From: Rhizophagus clarus
Taxonomy: Eukaryota; Glomeromycota; Glomeromycetes; Glomerales; Glomeraceae
Reading direction: 5' to 3'
Length of the DNA stretch: 64,000 nucleotides
Assembly: GCA_015698045.1 (NCBI GenBank)
Contig: BLAL01000053.1
Span: forward strand, 1,490,501-1,554,500
Shown: piece after piece, positions 20,207 through 31,276 of the stretch
Layout: each line of letters begins with the position of its first letter
How positions within the stretch are numbered: the stretch's first letter is position 1
Made by a program: the position numbers and the translations under genes
Notes under the pieces: generated by a model
What the model saw: the letters and a program-made list of their open reading frames with translations, nothing else
Told to the model about the DNA's origin: nothing
Databases searched by the model: none

Positions 20207-22896
20207 ATGCAAAATAACGAAAATATTGATGAATGGATTAATTGGATTGAAGAATCTATCAATAAAAAACACATTAAATATTATGAATATGAAAATTTTA
20301 AAAATATTCAAGAAATTGGTTCCGGAACATTCGGAAAAGTGTTTCGTGCAAATTGTGCAAAATGGAAAAATTTTGATCATTATCTAGCGTTAAAATCTTT
20401 CTATAATCTTAACAGCATTACGATAAAAGAAATTATAAACGAGGTAATTAATTTTGTTATTATTAATAAATTTTTTTAATTGTATTTTTTTTTTTAAAAA
20501 AAAAAAGAACCAAAAATTATTTTTACATTCACTTTTTATATATATATACTGTATATATATTTTAAAATTTTTTTATTATACGTTCATGATTTAGCTTAAA
20601 CTTCAACAAGATTTATATTTTCATGGTAATATTATTCGCTTTTACGGAATTACAAAAATTGAGTCAGGTATTTATGAATTTTTAAATATCAACGTATTAA
20701 CTGAACAATTCCGTGGTCCGCGAGTCAACTGTATGATTTATATTATTTTGGTACAAATTTTGTCGATCACTAGTAATTTTTTTCTGATACCCGATTTTCA
20801 TTCCTTAGACAATACCCTTTATGTGTATTCAATATATTTTAATACATAATATCTATCCCAAAGTTTCAAATAGCTTATTTTTTAAATTTTTTATAATTTT
20901 TTCGCATAATTTTTTACTTTTATTTGACGCCATGCCAGATTCCCATTTTTCTGCAGATCATTTGCAGTTTAATTTTGGACCACGAATAAAAAATTTATTT
21001 AAAAAAAAATTTTTTTAATAAAGAATTAATAAATTACATTTACTTTTTCATTTATTAGAAAATAAAATTGACCAAACAAAAAATTATTCATTGGTAATGG
21101 AATATGCCGATGGTGGTACGCTTCGTGATTATTTGAAGAATAATTTCGATCGACTTACTTGGAACGACAAATATTATTTAGCATATCAATTGGCTTATTC
21201 GGTATCATGCCTACACGATGAAGGAATTGTTCATCGAAACTTGGTAATTTTTTTTTTTTTAACATTAAAATACTAATTTTGATTATTTCATAAAATTTAT
21301 TTATATATATTATTTTTTTTTTGTTATTGTACGTTATAATAGCATTCTTGTAATGTGTTGGTTCATGAGAATTTTATCAAGTTGGCAGACGTCGGGTTAT
21401 CAAAAAGAATTGATGAAGCATCTAACTCACAGTCAAAATTATATAGTATGGTTCCTTATATTGATCCGAAAGTATCAATGAATAACGACAATTTAAAGTT
21501 AAATAAGAAGAGCGATATATACAGTATTGGTGTATTATTATGGGAGATATCAAGCGGGTGCCCACCATTTCATAAAGAAAATTACGATCTTAGTTTAATG
21601 TATAAAATTTCGCAAGGTCAAAGAGAAGAAATTATTTCTAATACTCCTGACGATTATTCTAATCTTTATATCGGTAAGTACCTATACTATTGCAAATATA
21701 TTTGTTTATTTCTTTATTAATATTTATTCACATATATTTATTTATTAGAATGTTGGAATAATGAACCAAGTAAACGACCAAATATCCGTGAAACTGTTAA
21801 AAGATTAAGAACATTTATTTCAAATTCAAATAGTTCAACAATTTATCAACAAAATGGTACTTTTAATCCTCAAAATAATACAGGAAATTCATTATATGGA
21901 AAATTATTTAATATGATTCAAAAGTATAGTCATTTAAATATAAGCGAAATAGATAGTATGTCATTAATGAATAAGCAAATTAATGAAAGTACACCTGAGA
22001 ATTTAAGATTTATAATAAATGAAGTGATTTATTACATTTTTAAGGAATTTGTTAAAGGTAACGAGTTTGTAAAACTGCAAGTACTTAATTATCTCAATGA
22101 TCGTAATGTAAATTCAAAAGAAGCATATAATTGGTTATTAAAGAATCAAAACAACCCAGATTTCGTTTTTCTACTTGGATATTTTAATTATGTGGGAATT
22201 GGAACAAACATAGATGAGGTGATAGCATTTAATTTATTTATTAATGCATCAAAAGAGAATCATACATTAGCACAATATTTTATTGGATATTTTTATCAAT
22301 ACGGACGTGGTATTACGCGAAATGAAAATCTTGCATTAGAATATTATGAAAAAGTAGCAAATAAGGAATATGCAATGGGACAATTTAGATTGGGTTATTA
22401 TTATAATAAAAAAATAATTAATAAAAATGGTTTTAAACTGGGCGCTTATTTGTATAAGAGAATAACTGGTAAAAAAGATTTAAAAATGGCTGCACATTGG
22501 TATGAAAAAGCCGCAAATAATGGACATTTGGTAGCTATGTTTAATCTTGGGAATATTTACAGATATGGGATTGGTGTTAATAAAAATCGTCAAAAAGCTT
22601 TTGGTTTATTTAAATTAGCAGCTGAAGGAGAACTTTCGAATGGAATAGCAATGTTAGGGTATTGTTATGAACATGGAATTGGAATTAACATTGATAAGAA
22701 AGAGGCAGTTGGATTATATCAAAAAGCCGCAGATTTAGGACTTGATGTCGCGCAATATAATCTTGCTTCGATGTATGAAAAAGGAGTCGGAATTGAAAAA
22801 GATTTAGATAAAGCAATTTATTGGTATACACAATCTGCTAAACAAGGATATCAATACGCTCAAAAGAAATTAAAAAAATTGAAGGTGAAAAAATAG
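20207..22896 (+). CDS. Protein kinase-like domain fused to Sel1 repeats; catalytic Asp replaced (predicted pseudokinase)
   Basis: Five exons, 20207-20443, 20595-20667, 21059-21243, 21343-21673 and 21749-22896, close in frame to 657 residues. Kinase-like domain (about 30-305): glycine loop GSGTFGKVF (38-46), the lysine of LALK (63), hinge MEYADGG, then HRNLHSCN (162-169) where the expected HRD is HRN, and DVG (181-183) in place of DFG. The helix after it keeps SDIYSIGVLLWEISSG and the ECW...KRPN end. Sel1 repeats (about 400-650) include AAHWYEKAANNGHLVAMFNL, AVGLYQKAADLGLDVAQYNL and AIYWYTQSAKQGYQYAQ. The family is strongly expanded in Rhizophagus and probably signals through protein contacts made by the Sel1 solenoid. 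With Asn at 164, phosphotransfer should be lost or very weak, while the ATP-site Lys and metal-binding Asp181 remain. The second intron (391 bases) is much longer than the others. The start fits the first in-frame ATG after the TATA box. Confidence 0.85.
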
Positions 22897-23639
22897 AAAC
22901 AATTTATGTGAAATTAGTTAATAATATTTTTAGTTTCTTTATAAATTGTAACATTATTTAAACATCATAATTTATTAAATTATTTATATAATATTGGTTT
23001 TTGTAATAAAATTATGGTTTATAATAAATGATTGGTTTTGTTAACTTTTAAAACAATTGTCTTTTAAAAAGAATAAATGATGTAAATATTATTGCGGAAA
23101 TTTATAAATTATAAATTAGTGAGGATAAACTTTAGGTCCCTTCTTTATGACTAACAGATCTTTACATCTTTGTAGTACTGTATATGATTAAAAAAATAAT
23201 AAAGTGGAGATACTCCAAATCTAACGAATCTTATACATTGTTTTTAATTCGAAGCTTTCGTAAAAGAATCCTTCAACGGTTTTAGGTTTGTAAAGAGGAG
23301 TAATCATCCTATGGTTAGCCGTTGTCTTTCAGACCGCTTCGAACATCTCCTGAAGGTAGTAATGTCAAACTGAAGGGAAGGTTTTCATATATATTGGATT
23401 TAAGAACAATGAAAATGGAATAAAATTTTTGGACTTTAAAATGCGAAAAGTGAAAATTAATAAACTACTATTTTTTTAAAAACAATGTGTTTATTTTTTT
23501 CCCTTTCTTTTATTTTAGATTTTTAGGAAACTTGCAACTTAAGCGGACTTTATAAAAACGTACCATATATTATATTTTACACAGCTCATTGATAGATATC
23601 CCAGATTAGGCAATATAGAACCATCAAATTTAATAAACC
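22897..23639. other. Intergenic sequence, no gene seen
   Basis: 3' side of the kinase-Sel1 gene, with several AATAAA-like words. The stretch 23280-23390 is less AT-rich but not recognisable. Confidence 0.45.
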
Positions 23640-23830
23640 TCCTTCTCGTAAGTTTTTGTGATTCCAAATATGATTCGCCAGGGAATGTTAAAATCTTGTG
23701 CAGAGCAAGATTTATAAATTGCATTTGATTACTCAACATTTCTTTTATTAATCATGATTATATGTGATAAATTATTTAATAAAATTAAAAGAATTATTGA
23801 TAATTTACAAAGAAATTAGTTTGTCTGATA
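23640..23830 (+). pseudogene. Last-exon relic of the membrane-protein family (relic D)
   Basis: Plus-strand words match the last exon of copy E: SPGNVKILCRARFINCI corresponds to the family PENVKIACKARFISCIL, and further on, in another frame, DKLFNKIKRIIDNLQRN corresponds to DKLLVKLP...IINNLQRN in copy E. Stops (TGA after CI, TAG after QRN) and a frameshift break it. Upstream exons are not recognisable. Confidence 0.55.
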
Positions 23831-24930
23831 AATTGTTCCGGCGTTTTTACATGCAAAATCGAGAAAAAAAAAATGCCAGGTTTAACATAACGTTTATATT
23901 AGTTAAATTTGAAATTGATTATATCATATTACGATGAATCTTATTTGAGAATTTTTAATATTAAATTAAAATGCGTTATAACATCATTTTATCATTATAG
24001 TGTTTTTAAAATTAGAAATTTCGGTTGGTACTATAGATTCTTCCTTTTCAATTTCTATTTTATCCGTATTCAGTTTAAGTCGTCCTTTCTTACAAGAATA
24101 GAATAAAGGAACCTTAAGTTCAATTTTAGATTATTTTTTGAACAAAAATATCTAAACCGTAAAACGTAATTAAAATGCTGGATGATTTAGATATAAAAAT
24201 TTAATATTAACGCTAAAAAAAAAAAATAATAATCCAATAGTAAATAGCACATATCAGATATAGATTATAGAAAAATTGTTATCTATCTAGTTTAATTAAA
24301 TGTTTTATTGTGGATTCTTTGTTAACTGAAATTATTTACAATAACTATTATTATTATCAAAAGATCGGTCGGTTCCTTCATTTATTACGTCTATGATTGA
24401 ACTGTAAAATTTCCAATATTATAGTAATTTATAGTTTGTTCGACTTTTAGACGATACTTTTTTCAACATTTTTTATTCATAAAGAATATAACACTATATT
24501 TAGTCTTTTCATAATAATATCCAAGACGGTTAATATATATTTGGATTATGTCTTCATCACTTTAGCAATTTATAAAGTTTGAGATTAATTCACAAATTTT
24601 ATGAGATCTTTTAGTCGTAAGTGCATCAGGAGATTCACGAAGAATTAATCCAATAAATTTTAAAATAATCATCACTTTGGAATTAATTTAACATGTTATT
24701 GATTTATGATAATTTTGAATCTATGCTTTTTAAAACCAATTTCTTTGATTATCTCTTGCCCAGAACTGTGGAAACTGCAAGGACCTTTCAGTTTATCCGT
24801 TTCTATTTGGATTATCTAAAAAATATCTTCTCATAACTCTCAAATAATATTTTTTTTTTTATGGATGTATTTTATTTCAAGAATTATTTGGAATTCAAAT
24901 TAATAAATATGATTAAAATCATTAGACATC
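23640..24930 (+). repeat. Segmental duplication, copy 1 (paired with about 37400-38690)
   Basis: Beyond the coding relic, the downstream non-coding DNA also matches the DNA after copy E in the same order: TTCCTTTTCAA...TCCTTTCTTA...AAAGGAACC, then TTTATGAGA..TTTAG.CGTAA..CATGAGATTCACGA, then GAATTATTTGGAATTC. The order and spacing show an old duplication of about 1.3 kb, now heavily mutated. Confidence 0.55.
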
Positions 24931-25117
24931 ACTATTAATTATTATTATATATTATTTTGAATGATACTAAATAATAAGTTTTTGTTTACACTTATATATC
25001 TTTATTCCTTTGAAATTGCAGACACAATTTAACAATAAAATAATAACCGCTAAGCTGTAAATATTCACTATTAAATTTAATAAAATTCATAACAGATAAT
25101 GTTTATTTAATGAATAA
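24931..25117. other. Short AT-rich spacer
   Basis: Nothing recognised. Confidence 0.4.
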
Positions 25118-25545
25118 ATGGCAGCCCTTACAAACGCATCAAGAAGCCACATTGGTGGCTTAACTAAGCCGTTATTTTTTTTTTTTTGTTCAGTATTTTA
25201 TTCATTTTTTTAATTTATTTTTTTTTTTTGCTATATAAAAAATTTAGGCACGAGTTTTTTTTTTAGGAAAAAAAAACATAATTAAATATAGCGTCATGTA
25301 TATAGGGGAGAGTTTTTTTAATGAATGTAATATATATTTAATATTTATTTTATTTATTTTTTTTAACATGAATAAAGGTAGTTATTGTACTATTTTTATT
25401 TTATTTTATTATACATAAGATAAAAGAATCATTAAAAATACTACATTGCAAAATTATGTAGAGACAAGTGTTACATACAAATAAAAATAGTAACAACCGT
25501 ACCGTTGATGTGGCTTTTTAATGCGTTACCAAGCCCCATTAATAC
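25118..25545. mobile_element. MITE-like element with about 40-bp inverted ends
   Basis: Left ACGCATCAAGAAGCCACAT (25135-25153) pairs with right ATGTGGCTTTTTAATGCGT (25508-25526, two mismatches). Outside them, AATGGCAGCCC pairs loosely with GGCCCCATTAAT-like sequence near 25531-25542. The interior is T-rich and non-coding. Exact ends and target duplication are uncertain. Confidence 0.45.
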
Positions 25546-28009
25546 AAAATAAAAGCCCTATTATTTTCAAAGCCTTTACAATAAATAAAGTTATTGTTAT
25601 GAATCTCTGGTTAGTCTTTATGGAATAATAAATTTTTTTTTTTTTAGCAAATTTGATGAATGCCTTCTTGAGTTACGATTCTATGCCAAGTCAAATCAAA
25701 ATGTTTAAATTTAAAAATTTTCATTACTTTTTAAAATTATTTATATTATTTGCTCTTTTTCTGAAAGATAACGATAATATTACAGTAATACCACAGCTGT
25801 ACAATACAAACGGATCAATTAAAACAACTCCGTCTACCATTTGTTTAAATGAAAAAGCATTTTCTATTGATATATTAGTTTATCATCAGCACTAATTTTC
25901 TCCTATATTCCTAAACTATTATTTTAAGTCAAGCTCAATTTTCTGATGCATATATAAGCTATTGAACGTGTAAAATGAAAAAAAAACAATTGAATGATCA
26001 ATACTATCAGTATATGTTGTAATAAACCAATTATTATTGATACTTTACCATCTTATAATAGATCAGGTAATACTTATTTTAAAGAAAACAATATCAAGTT
26101 CGAACAGTGGTTAGTAGTACATTGATATTTTAACAATGAGTGAAAATAACTAGGTTACCTTAAACTGCACTTAAAAATATTGATTATTAACATCAAAAAT
26201 AAATTATGGCGGGGTAAATCTCTAACTTTCAGAATGGGATAATGGAATTTTCAGGATTATGATGGTACTATACTTATGTACTCATGAGACAGCACAATTG
26301 AAAGATTAATTAACCATTTTAATCTTAAATCTAATCATTGTAACCTTAAACCCAACCATTCTACCCTAAATCTAATAATCCTAACCCTAAATGAAGAATT
26401 AATTTAGTTTAAACGTAATTATTAAAGCTGACGTATATTCCAGTTCCAGAATATAATTAGTTGAATTAATTCATAATGAAATCCAATTCATCACTAGATC
26501 TGAATATAGCACAATAAATATTAGTCCTGGAATTTATATCATCTATACAATATGTCAATACCAAGATGAATACCTGCTCCCATTGAAAAAATGATATCAA
26601 TCTTCCTAGTATGACTATTGGATAAGCCTTCACTCACATACAAATTTATTGCAAGGAATTAATCCAAAGTGTAAGAAGGCGGCGTGAAAAGATTGTCACC
26701 ATTTGTATTAGTGAAATTACTGCAAAGATTCTACATTAGAGAAAGGATTAATAATAGACTTTATCCACCACTTAATCACATATACTACATACAATTATAT
26801 TTACATAAAATCTAAATCTAGAGATCAATGGATAGATACAACCACCTTATTATTGTTATATTAAGCTTGGTTTACTGCTGTAGTGGTAGTAACACTTTGT
26901 ACCCCCATAGAATAGCCAAGAATATCAACTATATGCCTATATAGCTGAGATATTTTGACTATCACCTGTCTCAAGTATTCTTCATTTCCTTCATATTATA
27001 ACTGATGTTTCCACAAGATGGAACTCCAGTTTTTATGCTTGGATATGTTTAATTAAAATTAAAGGATATATACAGGCATTATTACCAGAATTATTAAATA
27101 GATATTGCAATAAATGTATCTAGAACAGCTGTATATATTTATATATACTGTATTTAAAATCAAAGAAACATTACAAATCATATATGCAAAAAATGTAAAT
27201 AATGACTTTATTTGGTCAATAGTACTTAATAGTAAGTCAGATATCTGATAGTTAAAACTAATGTAAGTTCTACCAAAAATTTCAAATTCTACCCATTGAG
27301 ATTTATTTATATACTGAATTCCCCAGTGAAGATGTCAAAAGCAATTTATTACATATTAAAATAAGTGTTTTAAAATATCTGTGGATGTTCTTTTTTAAAT
27401 ATCTTTTTCAAATTTCAGCTAAGAATAATCATAGACACTTGTTACTAAAAGACTCTCTATTGTTATAATAGTCCAAACTGAACTATTACTTATTGTTATA
27501 CTTTCAATAACTTTATCTAATAGTGAATATTTCTAGGATTGATGATCAATTTATCAAAATAGCATTAAACCTAAGTTAAATTACTTACAGTATGAATGAT
27601 TCAAGTAATTACAAAACAAATACCAGAAGTGTTGTAAGCTAATTATTATCTTTAAAAAAGAGCAAATTATAATTTGATTATATTTTATGGACATAAAATT
27701 TGGATATAAGGTGTACTTAAATGAAAAAAAAAATCAATAAATGAAGTTATTTAAGATACTACATTAGAGATATTAGAAATACTTTCTTTATTTTATTACT
27801 ATTTATATGAAATTTTTCTCAGTAAACTACAAAAGATAACAAATCGCTTGTGATTCAATGTAGAGGCTTGCAATTTGAACCCATGCTGTAAATGTTCCGT
27901 TAATAAAAATAACTAATCTAAGCTTGGAGAACCAATGACTGATGTGGATATATCTCTATATAGCGCTCTCAAAAAATAGCAAGTATTGACTTTTCAGATC
28001 TTACGTGAC
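25546..28009. other. Long non-coding stretch, no gene seen
   Basis: AT-rich. About 26315-26395 has a series of 'CTAAATC/CTAAACCC/CCTAACCCTAAAT' words, a loose CTAA-rich repeat. About 26460-26760 is less AT-biased and may be an old element, but no frame or ends were recognised. Confidence 0.4.
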
Positions 28010-29331
28010 AAGATCCAGAGGCGAGGATGGTTATTTCTGATTAATCAATGTTGGTGGAAAATTTAGGGCAAAAGCAAAAACGAATTTTTTTTAGAACTGC
28101 ATGATGTGATCTTCCCACTTCAATTGCCTCAAGATGTGATGAATTTATTAATAACTTCAATAAGACTGATAATTCAGATATATTTAGGAATATTATACAT
28201 AATAACGAATGGAAAGAAGAAGTGTTTCAGTTGCCAGAGAGAACAAATCATATATTAAGTATTCTGTAAGTATTTTTCTTTACTTTAAATTTGACTTAAC
28301 CATCAGTGTTATTCCAATTATATGATCCATTTTGACTCAAAATCATATTGTATAATTTTTGATTATATATAGTGGAGAAATATGGAATAATCCTGCATTC
28401 ATGTCCAGTGAAATACGTAGTGACCAAGCGAGGGGACTTATATTACACATGTAATTGTGCCTTTACTTCGGGCTATCTTTGAGACTCTACCAAATAGTAA
28501 CATCTGTTTAAGTACCACAGAACGCCAAAGCATTGCAAGTAAGGCATGAAAAAGCTTTGGTAAAAATAAGGAACAGGTTTCACAATCATCTAGATCTTGA
28601 CTGGGAAGAAGCCTGATGCTATCTTAATAATGAAATGTGAAGGAAAGTTCTTTGAGCTTGCTTTTGTTGAATCTTCACGAGTTATTTGCACTGATACTAA
28701 AAAAATAAGCGATCCAGTGAAATTATCTAGATGATGTGACCTTTGTCAGTGCCGCCTGTAGACCAATAAATAATCAATTTGGCATTGTAGAAATCCAGGT
28801 GGCCGGAGAGAATTTATATTTAAATGTTTTAATGAAAGATACAAGTGGGATACCGAGATACTTCCATTTATACAATGCAGAAGTACCTTTTACAAAAAAT
28901 ACTCTATGACATGTGAAACCTCTTATACATGCATTTATTATTAACATTAAGGAATGCAATAATTGTAAATAGAAGCTTACTAATGCAGGCATTAGAACAA
29001 GCTAGTTCACATCCGTCTCGTAATGTTAATTCCAGGCCCACTGCTTCTACACCCCATATTATAAGTAATTAGTGTAGGTAGTATCATCATATACTATATC
29101 TCAAGCCCTTGTAGTATTTATTATTTTTATTTATGTATTAATAAAGTTCGCCTGAAAAGGCCTCCTCGATTATAATAGAAAGATTTTGATAAATTCTTGC
29201 GAGATGTTAATGAATATAATAATCGGATCAATGCAAACAGTAAATTGCTGTATGAAATTGAGGATCTGAAGAAGCAAGTTCAGGAGTCTGAAAAAATTAT
29301 CGCATCTATGAAATCAGATTTTATTCGCTAA
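28010..29331 (+). pseudogene. Decayed multi-exon gene with a C-terminal coiled coil
   Basis: Several plus-strand segments read as protein: EFINNFNKTDNSDIFRNIIH and EVFQLPERTNHILSIL (about 28139-28268, followed by a GTAAGT donor), then GEIWNNPAFMSSEIRSDQA (from about 28374), DVTFVSAACRPINNQFG and IVEIQVAGENLYLNVLMKD (28733-28850), PRYFHLYNAEVPFTKNTL and then a stop where HVKPLIHA continues, a shifted RNAIIVNRSLLMQALEQASS, and finally FLRDVNEYNNRINANSKLLY and EIEDLKKQVQESEKIIASMK ending at 29331. The last piece has the heptad pattern of a coiled coil. Stops and frameshifts throughout show it is dead. The pattern fits a multi-copy Rhizophagus gene family whose name and function I cannot give. 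Confidence 0.5.
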
Positions 29332-29387
29332 AATGGGGAATTCCAGCCTTTCCGCATCCTGTGAGGGTGATTTCGTCATGTACACTG

Positions 29388-30010
29388 TTTGTATGCTGTA
29401 TATTCGCATCTTTGATACTGTTCGCAATTTTTATATACTGCATATTGGTATTATGTATACTGCTCGCAAAATACTAATAATAAAAAATACAATAAAGTAT
29501 ATGGTGAATATACTGTATGATACGGTATTTTAAATTCATACTTTCGTAACGTATACTGTATAAACATATTTTTATTGTATATCATTATTTTGTATATTGT
29601 CCACAAAACATGGATACGGTATATTAAATTCATACGTTTATAACGTACTCTATAAAAAATATGCAGATACTGTTCGCAAATTCATATGCTGTGTATCAGT
29701 ATTATGTATACGGTTCACAAATCACTATTAATTGTCCGAAGCACAGCGGAGGACTTATCCTTCTACGCAAGAGCAATATAATTTCATTCTGTACTATAGC
29801 CTGATCGATGAATGAAATTTCGTGTGACATGTATAAAAAAATTAGCCACGTGTTCATATTCTAGCTTCGGCCTAAGTATTAACATACGGTATTTAAAATT
29901 TACACATACTGTTCGTATCAGTATAATGTATGCAGTTTGCAAAACTATTAACAGTTAACAAATAATAACATACGGTAAATATACTGTATACGGTTATAAC
30001 GTAGTAACTA
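29388..30010 (+). repeat. Degenerate minisatellite of 'TATACTGTTCGCAAA' words
   Basis: Variants of GTATACTGTTCGCAAA, ATACGGTATATTAAATTCATA and CGTATACTGTATA recur at irregular spacing (near 29388, 29425, 29456, 29510, 29550, 29590, 29615, 29670, 29705, 29910, 29985). An unrelated 140-base segment (about 29735-29880) interrupts the array. Non-coding. Confidence 0.55.
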
Positions 30011-31148
30011 TATTATGCTATTTGCAAAAAAATATATATACATACATATTAATAGTGTTCTAAACGGGTCAGACTATATGACCCAATTGACCAGATTGAC
30101 CAATTAATAGTTTGCTGATCATTACTAGCTGTGCCATTGATTGGGTATTATCACACTTTAAATGAACCAAAATATTTTTATTAATAATATCAGATATTTT
30201 TCAATATACATACATGTTGTTCAATTTGTACGTTCATAATACATAATAGAAAAGAATAAAAATATATATACATTTAAATAATCGGGACATTTTCAATTTG
30301 AATAAAAAAATCGGAATATCTTCAAAATTTTTCGGAGTATTTCCTGATACTTTTTATCATATTAAATTTTTTATAGAGGCTTATTTGCACGATTAAAGAG
30401 TTTATAAATATGACATCTATCCCTTTTACTTTATCTAAAAAATGAATAAAAATAGTTGATGAGCGAAAATAATAGTTGAAAATGGAAAGAAAAATAATTA
30501 GAAATAACATAATAACATAAGTAAAAAAAAAAAAAAAAAAAATATTATTTGTAGTGTTAGGAAAAAATCATGTTGTTGGCTTAGCATTATACAGATCAAA
30601 TGATTTTCATAGTATTTATAGTAAGCCGTGATTTCAGACTAATTCGAAAATGAATAAAGTTCAAACAATACTAAAAATTATTTAATCGACGATCACACTA
30701 ATTTGAAAACGGCGATAAATGAATAAAGTTCGAACAACACTAAAAAGTTTGATCTTGGCGTAAAAGCATCTGATATTAGCGAAAAAGATAAATATATATA
30801 TTTATCAAATGATTTTGTGGCTTTATTTATTGTTTCTCTCTTCACAAGGAGAAAAACCAAATTCGTACAGAACAAGTTTTTTCACTTGTCGCAATAAATT
30901 ACAATGAATCTTTTTCTATCTTTTTCTTCGACGATAACAATTAATTAATTCTTGCAATTGGTAATTTATACTTATTTTGAAATAGTTGTAATATGGATAC
31001 TCCCAAGCTAACCAAAAAAAATTGAGAGTGACTTCGCATGATCACACTGATTGCAACTACCTCAATAATATTCAGCTCTTCGGGAAATATATTAAGCGAG
31101 TCAAGGAGTTAGGCGTGGGAGAATCTCGGAGTTTATAACCCGAAATAG
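30011..31148. other. Intergenic sequence upstream of the TKL-like kinase gene
   Basis: AT-rich, no exon seen. Includes an A run at 30523-30541 and the short direct repeat at 30636-30755. Confidence 0.45.
30636..30755 (+). repeat. Imperfect direct repeat of about 58 bp
   Basis: ACTAATTCGAAAATGAATAA then GTTCAAACAATACTAAAAA (from 30638) is repeated as ACTAATTTGAAAACGGCGATAAATGAATAA then GTTCGAACAACACTAAAAA (from 30698). The second copy contains GAAAACGGCGATAAA, close to the terminus of the element at 2865-5314. Confidence 0.5.
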
Positions 31149-31155
31149 TATAAAT
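31149..31155 (+). promoter_or_regulatory. TATA-like box of the TKL-like kinase gene
   Basis: TATAAAT within AATAGTATAAATATTCC, 122 bases before the ATG at 31277. Confidence 0.45.
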
Positions 31156-31276
31156 ATTCCATTATTTTTTGTTATTATTTTTTCTTTTTGCAAATTCAAA
31201 GTTAAAAATATTTTGTATTTTAACCGTAATTTTTAATTCTTAAATTTCTTTTGAGCAAAATTATCCTAATTTTATT

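Noticed and set aside
26315..26395. Internal telomeric repeat
   Set aside because: Only loosely repeated CTAA words with one CCTAACCCTAAA; not a regular TTAGGG/CCCTAA array.
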